Assembly (NCBI RefSeq): GCF_002855515.1
Contig: NZ_PKRP01000002.1
Span: forward strand, 558,001 to 622,000
Source of the DNA: Rhizobium sp. TH135
GTDB lineage: Bacteria; Pseudomonadota; Alphaproteobacteria; Rhizobiales; Rhizobiaceae
Direction of reading: 5' to 3'
DNA: 64,000 nt
Below, piece by piece: positions 46,819 to 54,420 of this stretch. Each line of letters begins with the position of its first letter. Positions within the stretch are counted from its first letter, which is position 1. The notes under the pieces are model-generated. The model was not told the DNA's origin and did no database searches. It was given only the letters and a program-made list of their open reading frames with translations. Both the position numbers and the translations under genes were made by a program.

Positions 46819-46832
46819 TTGATCAGGATCAA
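46819..46832 (-). promoter_or_regulatory. Perfect FNR/FixK box of the usp-dksA-like operon
   Basis: TTGAT-CAGG-ATCAA, the full consensus for FNR/FixK/FnrL regulators. Its centre (46825.5) would be at -41.5 if transcription starts near 46784, with CATTGT (minus strand, 46796-46791) as a weak -10, giving a leader of about 40 bases to the usp start. The opposite gene (VOC) starts 125 bases away and could also be affected. Confidence 0.75.
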
Positions 46833-46956
46833 CTTTGACGCGGTCGTCGTCGTCAATCTTTATCGAACGATCTTTCGAGAAAATGCCCGCTTATGTGAAC
46901 GATGGTTTGCACCATATAAGGAGATATCGCCGCCAAACGGCAGATGGAGAGACCCG

Positions 46957-47838
46957 ATGACCGCCGTATCCGAACACACCGAATCCTTTGCCCTGAGCCG
47001 TCCCGTCCATGTCGGGCGCGCCCATCTCGTTGTCCGCGACCTCGAAACGATGGCTGGCTTTTACGAGCAGGCGCTCGGCCTGAAGCGCATCGAACAGAGC
47101 GCAAGCGGTGTCGAACTCGGCGCCGGTGACCGCGTTCTCCTGACCCTGACGACGCGCGGCGATGCTGCCCCGTCACCTCGCAATGCCGCAGGCCTGTTTC
47201 ACAATGCCTTCCTGATGCCGGATCGTGCCGAGCTGGCGCATTGGCTTGCCCACGCCGCCCATCTCGGCCTGCAATTCGACGGGGCAAGCGACCATTTGGT
47301 GAGCGAGGCGATCTACCTGTCCGACCCGGAAGGCAATGGCATTGAGGTCTATCGGGACCGCAGTCCGACAGAATGGACCTACCACGCCGATGGCACGGTG
47401 GAGATGGCAACCAACCGCCTCGACCTCCAGGCGCTTTACGACAGCGCCGCCAAGACCCCATGGGGTGGCATGTCGCCCGAGGCAGCGCTCGGCCACATCC
47501 ATCTCCAGGTCGGCAGTGTCCCGGAGGCGGACCGCTTCTATGAAGGCGTGCTCGGTCTGAAGAAGATGGCGAGCTATCCGGGTGCAAGTTTCTTTGCAGC
47601 TGGCGACTATCACCACCATGTCGCCGCCAATGTCTGGAACAGCCGCAACGCACCCGCCCGCACCACCGCAATGGCCGGCTTGCAGGACTATACGCTCGCC
47701 TTCAACGACAAGCAGACCCTCGACAAGGTTCTGGCAACGCTGGAAGGACTGGAGATCAGGGTCGACCGCAGTGCCGAGGGCCATCGTCTCACAGATCCCT
47801 GGGGCATCGGCATCACCCTCGTCGGCGGAAACGCCTGA
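46957..47838 (+). CDS. VOC-family extradiol dioxygenase-like protein (CatE type)
   Basis: A 293-residue protein of two vicinal-oxygen-chelate modules. The first (about 13-125) starts VGRAHLVVRDLETMAGFYEQ and ends in SDPEGNGIEVYRD. The second (about 170-285) starts GHIHLQVGSVPEADRFYEGV and includes DYHHHVAANVW. His and Glu at the usual metal positions (AHL, IEVYRD, HIHLQV, HHH) are visible, fitting catechol-2,3-dioxygenase (CatE) proteins, but glyoxalase-like roles cannot be excluded. The start ATG 46957 is preceded by GGAGAG. A longer frame reaching 46744 overlaps the usp promoter and is rejected. Confidence 0.85.
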   Translation: MTAVSEHTESFALSRPVHVGRAHLVVRDLETMAGFYEQALGLKRIEQSASGVELGAGDRVLLTLTTRGDAAPSPRNAAGLFHNAFLMPDRAELAHWLAHAAHLGLQFDGASDHLVSEAIYLSDPEGNGIEVYRDRSPTEWTYHADGTVEMATNRLDLQALYDSAAKTPWGGMSPEAALGHIHLQVGSVPEADRFYEGVLGLKKMASYPGASFFAAGDYHHHVAANVWNSRNAPARTTAMAGLQDYTLAFNDKQTLDKVLATLEGLEIRVDRSAEGHRLTDPWGIGITLVGGNA

Positions 47839-47887
47839 CCTGACAGGGGCCGGGATCGGCCCCTGCACACCCTCTATTTCCCCAGGT

Positions 47888-47912
47888 GGAACGGAAATTG
47901 TTCCCGAACGTT
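47888..47912 (+). promoter_or_regulatory. Perfect EcfG/RpoE2-type promoter of the AI-2E transporter gene
   Basis: GGAAC (47888-47892), exactly 16 bases, CGTT (47909-47912): the full consensus of the alphaproteobacterial general-stress sigma factor EcfG/RpoE2. Transcription would start near 47920, about 68 bases before the GTG at 47988. It overlaps an upstream ATG frame and so supports the later start. Confidence 0.7.
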
Positions 47913-47987
47913 GAGAGGCATCTCGAAGGGGGAACAACGTCGTGTTCAAGTCAACTCAGCCTGCCAATTCTCATCGGAGGACGTCCG

Positions 47988-49064
47988 GTGAACATTGAAG
48001 TTCCTCAAGAAGCCAAGCCGTCCCGCAAGGTCCGTTTCCACAAGACGGGCCTTGATTACGTCGTCTCCTGGAGCGTCGTCGGTCTCTTCGCCATCTTCGC
48101 CCTCATTTCGCTGCACCTCGCCTCGTTCGTGCTGATCCCTCTCACCATGGCGATTGTTGTCGGCCTGATCCTCGGGCTTGCGGCTGACCGCCTTGGAAAC
48201 CTCGGCGTTCCCCCCACGCTGACGGCGATCATTCTCTCCAGCCTCTTCCTAATGATCATCCTGTTCCTGGTCAGCATCGTCTGGACGCCGGTCAATATGC
48301 TGATCGAAAACGGGCCTGATATGATCAACCGCACGGTTGAGTATCTGCAGCAGATCCCGTGGCTGGAGCGTCCTATGGCGGCACTCTCGCGTGGCCCCGA
48401 TTCGATGGAGGCCATGCTGCAGAACTCCGGCACCATTCTGTCGACCGTGGCGACGGGCGTCGGGCCGGCACTGGTCCAGCTCTTCATCTTCATCGCGGGC
48501 CTGCTGCTGTTCCTGTCGTCGCGCCTGCCACTTCGCCGCGCCCTGATCCGCGCCTTCTCGCGACGCGATCGCCGCCTGAAGGCAATCCGCATGCTGAACG
48601 AAGTCGAGGAATCGCTCGGCTACTACTTTGCAACGGCCGTCATCGTCTATGGTCTGTTCGGAGCGGTGGCCGGCGTGGTCGCCTTCGTCGGTGGCCTCGG
48701 CAATCCGGTGCTCTGGGGCGTTGCGGCCTTCCTGTTGAGCTTCATTCCCTTTCTCGGCATCGCCATGGTGACCGTCGCCATGGCGGTGAGCGGGTTGCTG
48801 GTCCATGAAGGTGTCCTGATCGGCCTTCTGCCGGCCTTCATCTTCTTCATCCTCGACGGCGTTCTGGAAAACCTGCTGATCCCTTCCGTCATGGGCAAGC
48901 GCCTGGAGATGAACGCCTTCATGCTCTTCATCGCCATCGTCTTCTGGACCTGGCTCTGGGGTGCCGTGGGCGCGATGCTCGCCGTTCCGCTCACGCTGAT
49001 CTGCATGACGCTTTATTCTGGCCTCATGCCTCAAACCAAGCTCCAGCCCAACCTGCCGGGCTGA
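47988..49064 (+). CDS. AI-2E family transporter (PerM/YdiK-like)
   Basis: A 358-residue inner-membrane protein with about eight helices and the family pattern: paired N-terminal helices, a soluble central part (DMINRTVEYLQQIPWLERPM), helices at FIAGLLLFLS, VIVYGLFGAVAGVVAFVGGL, WGVAAFLLSFIPFLGIAMVT, and the conserved LENLLIPSVMGKRLEMN. Substrates are diverse and mostly unproven; the AI-2 name is historical. GTG 47988 with GGAGG seven bases upstream is the start. Control by general stress is likely from the upstream GGAAC-N16-CGTT. Confidence 0.88.
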   Translation: MNIEVPQEAKPSRKVRFHKTGLDYVVSWSVVGLFAIFALISLHLASFVLIPLTMAIVVGLILGLAADRLGNLGVPPTLTAIILSSLFLMIILFLVSIVWTPVNMLIENGPDMINRTVEYLQQIPWLERPMAALSRGPDSMEAMLQNSGTILSTVATGVGPALVQLFIFIAGLLLFLSSRLPLRRALIRAFSRRDRRLKAIRMLNEVEESLGYYFATAVIVYGLFGAVAGVVAFVGGLGNPVLWGVAAFLLSFIPFLGIAMVTVAMAVSGLLVHEGVLIGLLPAFIFFILDGVLENLLIPSVMGKRLEMNAFMLFIAIVFWTWLWGAVGAMLAVPLTLICMTLYSGLMPQTKLQPNLPG

Positions 49065-49127
49065 GTGTCATCCGGTCGTCATGGGCCATCCGTAAGGCTC
49101 CGCCCCGAACAGCAAGCGGTGCAACCC

Positions 49128-49988
49128 ATGACGACTGACACTCCCTGCCTGAGGCTCGGCATCATTGCCGATCCGCAATATGCCGACCTTGACCCCAATC
49201 TTGTCTCCGATCGCTACTTCCGCCGCTCGCTCGACAAGTTGCGCGCCGCTGTCGATCATTTCAACAGCCAGGATCTGGATGCCGTCCTAGTTCTGGGCGA
49301 TCTCATCGATCGGGGGTGGGAGAACTTTGAGCCCGTCCTCGAGATACTCGACGGTCTGGAAGCACCGCGTATTCTCTTGCCCGGCAATCACGACTTCCTG
49401 GTCGAACCCGATCGCCTGACGGATATCCATGCTGCACTCGGCATGCCCGCTCCCTATCACGAAGTGGAGCTCAAGGGCGTCCGTCTGCTGGTGACCGACG
49501 GCAGCGAGATCTCGCTCTTTGCCCCGCCGGAAGGGGATGAGCGGCGTGCCGAGGCTGAGAAACGTCTGGCTGAGTTGAAGGAGAAGGGTGCACCGAACGC
49601 CCATCACTGGAATGCCGGCATCTCCGACAGCCAGATAACCTGGATTGCCGAGCGGCTTGCGGACGCCGAGGCCAGCGGCGAAGATGTCATCCTCCTCGGT
49701 CACTATCCCGTCTATCCGTCGTCTGATCACACGCTCTGGGATGCCGAGGAGCTTGCCGCGCTGATCGCCGGTTCCTCATCCGCACTTGCGTACCTATGCG
49801 GCCACCATCACGTCGGAAATTATGCCGAGCTGAACGGCGTCCACTTCGTCAATTTTTGCGGCATGGTCGACACGGAACATGAAAATGCCTTCGCCGTCCT
49901 TTCGGTCTTCGATGACCGAATTGAGATTGCCGGGCATGGCCGCGAGCCGGATAGGCGTCTGGAGCGGACAATCACGAAGCAGCGGTGA
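49128..49988 (+). CDS. ADPRibase-Mn-like metallophosphoesterase
   Basis: A 286-residue calcineurin-type phosphoesterase. Metal-binding motifs are in order: GIIADPQYAD (DxQ/H variant), LGDLIDRG, GNHDF, HYPVYPSS and CGHHH. The PQYAD form and overall length match manganese-dependent ADP-ribose/CDP-alcohol diphosphatases, which cleave ADP-ribose and CDP-choline. There is no signal peptide, so it should be cytoplasmic. The ATG at 49128 (MTTDTPCLRLG) is chosen over a frame opening at 49065. It is 63 bases after the AI-2E gene and may share its transcript. Confidence 0.85.
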   Translation: MTTDTPCLRLGIIADPQYADLDPNLVSDRYFRRSLDKLRAAVDHFNSQDLDAVLVLGDLIDRGWENFEPVLEILDGLEAPRILLPGNHDFLVEPDRLTDIHAALGMPAPYHEVELKGVRLLVTDGSEISLFAPPEGDERRAEAEKRLAELKEKGAPNAHHWNAGISDSQITWIAERLADAEASGEDVILLGHYPVYPSSDHTLWDAEELAALIAGSSSALAYLCGHHHVGNYAELNGVHFVNFCGMVDTEHENAFAVLSVFDDRIEIAGHGREPDRRLERTITKQR

Positions 49989-50170
49989 GTTAGCCTTTCC
50001 TGACAAATCGCTGACAGCAACTTGACGCAAATTCGTCATAGATATCCGAAAGTTGCCTGGGCTGGCGCCTATCACTGCTTTGTGACTTCAAACGACAGTT
50101 CCGAGGTTGCAAACATGTACGGCTCGCTAACGATCGCCGGTGCGCCCGGCCGAACTCTGGAGAAAAGCTG

Positions 50171-50614
50171 ATGAAGTTGAAAGTCGTTCTGTCCGCCGCG
50201 GCGGCGATCTGTCTTGGCGTGTCCGCAGCGATCGCTGCGGGCGAACCGCAAGTCGTCCGTCAGGAAGAAATGAAGAAGGTCGGCGGTGCCATGGGCGCGC
50301 TCGGCGCCATCGCCAAGGGCGAGAAGCCCTATGATGCAGCAGCCGTGACGGCCGCGCTCACCACACTGGCCGAAGTCAGCAAGACCTTCCCCGACCACTT
50401 CCCCGCCGGCAGCGAAACCGGCATGGACTCCGAAGCTGCCCCCGCGATCTGGCAGAACATGGATGACTTCAAGGCCAAGTCGGCCAAGCTCACCGCCGCT
50501 GCAGAAGCGCAGCTGGCATCCATGCCGGCCGACCAGGCAGGCGTTGGCGCTGCCATGCAGGCCATTGGCGCCACCTGCGGCGATTGCCACCAGACCTATC
50601 GCCTGAAGAAGTAA
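50171..50614 (+). CDS. Cytochrome c'/c-556 family protein
   Basis: A 147-residue periplasmic class II cytochrome c. A signal peptide (MKLKVVLSAAAAICLGVSAA, cleavage near IAA/GEP at about 23) precedes a four-helix-bundle protein with the haem site CGDCH near the C-terminus (ATCGDCHQTYRLKK), as is usual for class II. Roles of this family include electron transfer and binding of NO or other gases. A diheme cytochrome c gene follows after 87 bases with a long hairpin between. Confidence 0.93.
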   Translation: MKLKVVLSAAAAICLGVSAAIAAGEPQVVRQEEMKKVGGAMGALGAIAKGEKPYDAAAVTAALTTLAEVSKTFPDHFPAGSETGMDSEAAPAIWQNMDDFKAKSAKLTAAAEAQLASMPADQAGVGAAMQAIGATCGDCHQTYRLKK

Positions 50615-50622
50615 GAACCTCC

Positions 50623-50658
50623 CGGCGGGCGTTATCCGGCAATTCGGATCGCCCGCCG
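50623..50658 (+). terminator. Long two-part hairpin between the cytochrome genes
   Basis: CGGCGGGCG (50623-50631) pairs with CGCCCGCCG (50650-50658), and inside it ATCCG (50634-50638) pairs with CGGAT (50645-50649). The stem is very stable but lacks a T-run; it could protect the upstream mRNA end or attenuate the downstream gene. Confidence 0.6.
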
Positions 50659-50701
50659 CATTGCGCTCAGTGGGCGCAGCACTGAGACGATGGAGGCCGG
50701 G

Positions 50702-51619
50702 ATGGCATCGACTTTGGTCAAGGGATTGGGCACGCTTGCCGCGCTCGGTGTTGCCGGTTTCGGCGCGTTCCTGCTGATTACAGCGCCCGATCGTCAGGAT
50801 GCTGCCGTCTGGGCCAATCTCGGCGAACCTGATCTCGCCCATGGTCGGGAGGTCTTCTTCGCCGGTGGCTGCACAAGCTGCCATACCCCGGCCGGTGCGA
50901 CCGGCGACGCACGGCTCATCCTGTCCGGTGGTGCGCCGCTGAAGAGCGATTTCGGCACCTTCCATGCCCCCAACATTTCCAGTCATCCGGAAGCCGGCAT
51001 CGGCGCCTGGACGCTTGCTGAGTTCGGCGACGCGATGACCCGTGGCGTGGGCCGCGAGGGGGAACATCTCTACCCGTCCTTCCCCTACGGCTCCTATGTG
51101 CGCATGACGCCTGAGGATATCAACGATCTCTACGGGTTCATGAAGACGCTGCCCGCCAGCGACGCCGTGGCCCCGCCGCACGAACTGGGCTTCCCCTTCA
51201 ACCAGAGGGTCGTGCTCGGTGGCTGGAAATTCCTCTTCTTCACCGATGCCCCGCGCGTCGAGCTGGCCGATGCCTCCGACATGGTCAAGCGTGGCCAGTA
51301 TCTCGTGGAAGGCCCCGGTCATTGCGGCGAATGTCACACGCCGCGCAATGCGCTCGGCGGCTTCCTGTCCGATCAGTGGCTGGCCGGTGGGCCGAATCCG
51401 GAAGGCGAGGGCTCGATCCCGAACATCACGCCCGGTTCGAAAAGCATGGGTTCCTGGAGCGAAGGCGACATCGTGACCTATCTGGAGAGCGGCTTCACGC
51501 CCGATTACGACAGCGTCGGCGGCTCGATGGTCGAGGTCCAGAAGAACATGGCGGAGCTGACCGCCGCTGACCGCGAGGCGATTGCCGCCTATCTCAAGGC
51601 CATTCCCGCCGTGCAGTAA
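50702..51619 (+). CDS. Diheme cytochrome c
   Basis: A 305-residue periplasmic or membrane-anchored cytochrome with two c-type haem sites, CTSCH (first module) and CGECH (second module), with axial Met candidates in GSYVRM and the later GGSMVEV. The N-terminal hydrophobic stretch (GTLAALGVAGFGAFLLITA) has no clear cleavage site and may anchor it. The domain order resembles the cytochrome subunits of membrane dehydrogenases, but no dehydrogenase is adjacent. GGAGG five bases before ATG 50702 fixes the start. It probably works with the preceding cytochrome c'. Confidence 0.92.
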   Translation: MASTLVKGLGTLAALGVAGFGAFLLITAPDRQDAAVWANLGEPDLAHGREVFFAGGCTSCHTPAGATGDARLILSGGAPLKSDFGTFHAPNISSHPEAGIGAWTLAEFGDAMTRGVGREGEHLYPSFPYGSYVRMTPEDINDLYGFMKTLPASDAVAPPHELGFPFNQRVVLGGWKFLFFTDAPRVELADASDMVKRGQYLVEGPGHCGECHTPRNALGGFLSDQWLAGGPNPEGEGSIPNITPGSKSMGSWSEGDIVTYLESGFTPDYDSVGGSMVEVQKNMAELTAADREAIAAYLKAIPAVQ

Positions 51620-51695
51620 TCTCTCACGATTCTGTTCAGCATCGCGCAAGCCTTGCCTGTCATCCTTCTGTCGTCGAAAAGACTGTGGAGGGGAT

Positions 51696-51920
51696 ATGAG
51701 CATTGAACGCCGGCGGATGGAGTATGCGCTCCGGTCCCTGCTCGACAACTATCCCGATCCTGCTTTGCATCGATGGGTGCACGAGACTGTCGGCGCCTTC
51801 GAAAAACGCCTCTCGGCCATCGTCGATCCGCGCGAGCGCGATCATGCCCAGCAGGCAGCCCTTATCCTGATTAAGACGACACTACAGAAGTGGTCGGAAA
51901 ACCCGCCCGTCAGGCACTGA
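51696..51920 (+). CDS. Small protein of unknown function
   Basis: A 74-residue soluble protein: MSIERRRMEYALRSLLDNYP, then a helical Arg/Glu-rich segment (RWVHETVGAFEKRLSAIVDP). GGAGGGG stands just before ATG 51696. No signal peptide, membrane segment or family I recognise. It is convergent with the PfpI gene. Confidence 0.65.
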   Translation: MSIERRRMEYALRSLLDNYPDPALHRWVHETVGAFEKRLSAIVDPRERDHAQQAALILIKTTLQKWSENPPVRH

Positions 51921-51935
51921 CGCTCGGCAATCTAT

Positions 51936-52505
51936 TCAGCGACGATGTTCGGCGGCAAAGGCTGCCAGTTCCGCCTCGGCCTCTGGCCCATAGAGATCCA
52001 GCGCCTTTAGCACCTCGATCGTGAATGTGTCGGGCGACGATCCCGCTGCAGTGACGATCTTCCGATCGCCCACTGCCTGCGGCTGGTCGATGTAATGGGC
52101 CTCGCCACGATAGCCGGGATGCTTCTGGTGCGAGGCGAGTGAATTTCCGGTATGCGCGACGTCGTCGAGAACGCCGGTCGCGCCGAGTGCGCTGGCAGCC
52201 GCACAAATCCCGCCCAGCACCTTGCCCTTGTCGCGGAATTCAGTCGCAAGCGCGGTAAAGTCGAACGCCACACCCTTTTCCCAGGCATAGCCGCCCGGAA
52301 TGATCAGCGCGTCGAACTGTTTGGCATCGATCGCGTCAAAGCCGATGTCGGGCGTCACCTTCAGGCCACCCATCGAGACCACGGGCTTTCCATCCGGGCT
52401 CGCCGTCACGACTTCGCAGTCGAGCCAGTATCGCGTGGCTGCCATCAGGAGCGCAGGCTCCCAGTCGGCGTAATCGTTCTGAAGGGCAATCACGATGCGG
52501 GCCAT
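51936..52505 (-). CDS. DJ-1/PfpI family protein
   Basis: A 189-residue class I glutamine-amidotransferase-like protein. The nucleophile Cys is in GKVLGGICAAASALG and LIIPGGYAWEKG forms the oxyanion region. DJ-1/PfpI members act as glyoxalases, deglycases, chaperones or isomerases; the exact activity is not readable here. It ends 16 bases from the small unknown gene and lies downstream of the GNAT gene on the same strand. Confidence 0.9.
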   Translation of the reverse strand: MARIVIALQNDYADWEPALLMAATRYWLDCEVVTASPDGKPVVSMGGLKVTPDIGFDAIDAKQFDALIIPGGYAWEKGVAFDFTALATEFRDKGKVLGGICAAASALGATGVLDDVAHTGNSLASHQKHPGYRGEAHYIDQPQAVGDRKIVTAAGSSPDTFTIEVLKALDLYGPEAEAELAAFAAEHRR

Positions 52506-52536
52506 GATAGGTCTCCTCGCGTCTGTCCGTTACGGC

Positions 52537-53028
52537 TCAGCTAAGTGCCTGCAGGTAACGCATGCCGGTCACCGGCCGCGGAATGAAGTCCATGTTCTCG
52601 TAGAAGCGATGCGCGGCGAAATTTCCGGTGGCGGCGGAGACCGAGAGGAAGTCACAGCCCGAGGCACGCGCAATCTGCTTGGCGCGGTCGACGAGATGCT
52701 GGCCGATGCCGTTGCCGCGCTGGCCGTCACGCACGAAGAGATGATGAAGCTCCATGCCGCGCTTGCCTTCCTGCGCCTTGTAAAGCGGCACGAGGATGGC
52801 GTAGCCGATCAGGCCCTCTTCGCCGCTATCGGCAACCAGCGCCTGGATCCAGGGCATCGGCCCGAAAAGGTCGCGCTCCAGCACTTCTGGCGTCATCGCC
52901 GAGGCATCGCCATGGTGCTGGGCGAGCGCCAGGATCATTGCGTTGAGTTCTGGCAAGTCGCGCGGCTTGGCGTGGCGAATGGCCACGATCGGCGGGCGGG
53001 GGAGGGTCAGGTCTGTATCTTCGGTCAT
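52537..53028 (-). CDS. GNAT-family N-acetyltransferase
   Basis: A 163-residue acetyltransferase with the acetyl-CoA loop (V/L)xxxxRGxGIG seen as LFVRDGQRGNGIGQHLVDRA and the C-terminal AAHRFYENMDFIPR. The substrate (amine or diamine; the fold is like spermidine/diamine acetyltransferases) is not known. ATG 53028 is chosen (MTEDTDLTLPRPP). It lies 31 bases upstream of PfpI on the same strand. Confidence 0.9.
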   Translation of the reverse strand: MTEDTDLTLPRPPIVAIRHAKPRDLPELNAMILALAQHHGDASAMTPEVLERDLFGPMPWIQALVADSGEEGLIGYAILVPLYKAQEGKRGMELHHLFVRDGQRGNGIGQHLVDRAKQIARASGCDFLSVSAATGNFAAHRFYENMDFIPRPVTGMRYLQALS

Positions 53029-53083
53029 GTCACTTTCCCTTGGTCTCATTTCGTGCCGTCAGGGGGAAAGTCGTCCGGAAAAC

Positions 53084-53110
53084 AACAAGGCCGCCTGACG
53101 GCGGCCTGTT
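53084..53110. repeat. Hairpin upstream of the GNAT gene
   Basis: AACA(A)GGCCGCC (53084-53095) pairs with GGCGGCCTGTT (53100-53110), with one bulged A and a TGAC loop. It shares the AGGCCGCC core with the hairpins at 12450 and 39441. It lies in a 264-base non-coding stretch (53029-53292) in which I see no gene; a terminator of an ancestral transcript or a spaced repeat is possible. Confidence 0.5.
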
Positions 53111-53263
53111 GACAATATGATCTTGTCAGGCCGCCGGTTACCGGTAGGCCCAAAAATACGTGCAGGAGATGTTTGCGCGGATGTCGATCATGGCGGCTGT
53201 GATGCGCCGAATTGAATCGATTGTCAACGGGGGAGGCGAGGTGTTTCCGGCTTGTTAGTATGC

Positions 53264-53269
53264 TATAGT
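53264..53269 (+). promoter_or_regulatory. Probable -10 element of the parDE operon
   Basis: TATAGT, five of six bases of the sigma-70 -10 consensus, 23 bases before the parD ATG. No good -35 is present at 16-18 bases, which is common in autoregulated antitoxin promoters. Confidence 0.4.
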
Positions 53270-53292
53270 TCTGACGATTGGAGATCGCAGAT

Positions 53293-53559
53293 ATGACGAT
53301 CAGTCTGAAGCTCGATGACAGTGACCGCGAGAGGATCGAACGCCAGTTAGCGAGCGGTCGTTTTGCCGATGCCTCTGCCGTGGTCAGTGCTGGGCTCGAA
53401 CTACTCGAAGAGCTTGGCGGTGCGAGAGACCACTGGCTTGACGTTGAAGTTCCCGCCCGTTTCGCCGATGCCCAAGCAAACCCTGATCGCCTGATCTCCG
53501 GCGACGAGATGTTCGCGCGCCTTGAGGCTCGCCACCACAGCCGCCAAAGCGATCGATAG
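53293..53559 (+). CDS. parD: ParD-family antitoxin
   Basis: An 88-residue CopG/ParD-type antitoxin: MTISLKLDDSDRERIERQLA as the ribbon-helix-helix DNA-binding part, then SGRFADASAVVSAGLELLEE and a disordered acidic tail that would wrap the toxin. GGAG precedes ATG 53293. The parE ATG follows one base after its stop. The pair would stabilise this region or act in stress. Confidence 0.9.
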   Translation: MTISLKLDDSDRERIERQLASGRFADASAVVSAGLELLEELGGARDHWLDVEVPARFADAQANPDRLISGDEMFARLEARHHSRQSDR

Positions 53560-53560
53560 C

Positions 53561-53890
53561 ATGACGCGGCCGCTGATTGTTCATCCTGATGCGGCCGAGG
53601 AACTCAATCAGCTCTATGATTACATCGCCGAACAGGCGGGACCGGCGCGCGCCTGGATGTATGTCAGTGCCATCAGGTCTTTCCTAAACGATCTCTGTAC
53701 CTATCCGGAACGCGGGAGCCTACGTGGCGGCGTTGTGCAGGGACTACGCATTATCGGCTTTCGCCGGCGCCTCAGCATTGCCTTCGTGGCGCGAGAAAAC
53801 TATGTTTTGGTCCTCGGCTTCTTTTATGCGGGTAGAAATATTGATCCAACCCTCCTGACTGAGCGGGTTAGGTCTACCACGAGCCGTTGA
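53561..53890 (+). CDS. parE: ParE/RelE-family toxin
   Basis: A 109-residue toxin: MTRPLIVHPDAAEELNQLYD, AWMYVSAIRSFLNDLCTYPE, GLRIIGFRRRLSIAFV and VLGFFYAGRNID. This is the ParE fold, which in known members inhibits DNA gyrase. The frame is intact, unlike the toxin at 38.3 kb. The start at 53561 gives the standard N-terminus; the frame also runs 39 bases into parD. Confidence 0.9.
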   Translation: MTRPLIVHPDAAEELNQLYDYIAEQAGPARAWMYVSAIRSFLNDLCTYPERGSLRGGVVQGLRIIGFRRRLSIAFVARENYVLVLGFFYAGRNIDPTLLTERVRSTTSR

Positions 53891-53926
53891 GCTTTCCCTG
53901 TTGGTCGCCCCGAATTGCAGCCGCCC

Positions 53927-54340
53927 TCAATGCTCCTGATCGCACAGCCCGTGATCCGACAGTGCCCGGATCACATAACAATCGCCCACCGTATGGCATT
54001 CGCCATGCGAGACGATCCGGGCAAGCTCCGCTTCCAGCTTCTTCAGCCGCGCGATCTTCTCTCTGACATCGTCGAGTTGCTCGCGTGCGATACGATCCGC
54101 CCGCTCGCAGGGTTCTTCCGGGTGTCGGCTGAGTGTGAGCAGCTCCCGGATCGCCTCGATCGGAAAGCCGAGATCGCGGGCATGGCGGATGAAGGTCAGC
54201 CGGTCGAGCTCCCTCTTTTCGTAGCGCCGCTGGTTGCCTTCGGTTCTATCCGGCGCCGAGATCAGACCCATCTGCTCGTAGTAGCGGATGGTCGGCACTT
54301 TCACGCCAGCGCGCTTGGAGAGATCGCCGATCGAATACAT
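53927..54340 (-). CDS. MerR-family metal-responsive regulator (CadR/PbrR-like)
   Basis: A 137-residue MerR protein: helix-turn-helix YSIGDLSKRAGVKVPTIRYY, wings (NQRRYEKRELDRLTFIRHAR), a dimer coiled coil (79-112) and a Cys-containing metal site with C78, C115 and C121, comparable to the three Cys of CadR/PbrR. C133 is extra. These features point to Cd, Pb, Zn or Co sensing. It is divergent from a cation efflux gene, whose promoter has the MerR-type 19-base spacer and dyad. The ATG at 54340 is used. Confidence 0.9.
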   Translation of the reverse strand: MYSIGDLSKRAGVKVPTIRYYEQMGLISAPDRTEGNQRRYEKRELDRLTFIRHARDLGFPIEAIRELLTLSRHPEEPCERADRIAREQLDDVREKIARLKKLEAELARIVSHGECHTVGDCYVIRALSDHGLCDQEH

Positions 54341-54351
54341 GAAAAAACCTC

Positions 54352-54382
54352 TTGAACCTCTAGTCACTAGAGATCCTAAGGT
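54352..54382 (+). promoter_or_regulatory. MerR-type promoter/operator of the cation efflux gene
   Basis: TTGAAC (54352-54357) and TAAGGT (54377-54382) are separated by 19 bases, the long spacer characteristic of MerR-controlled promoters. Within it lies the dyad CTCTAG-TCA-CTAGAG (54358-54372). Activation would come from the divergent MerR protein when metal binds. Confidence 0.75.
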
Positions 54383-54420
54383 TGATGCGTGACCACATCA
54401 AGACCAGAAGGATGAATCAT

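Noticed and set aside
46744..46956. N-terminal extension of the VOC protein from an upstream start
   Set aside because: It overlaps the usp promoter, the FNR/FixK box and the divergent usp start; GGAGAG just before 46957 marks a better start.
47886..47987. Longer AI-2E transporter from ATG 47886
   Set aside because: The ATG overlaps a consensus EcfG promoter, and GGAGG precedes the GTG at 47988.
52152..53112. Rightward open frames opposite PfpI and GNAT
   Set aside because: They are antisense shadows of well-supported genes, with no family resemblance.
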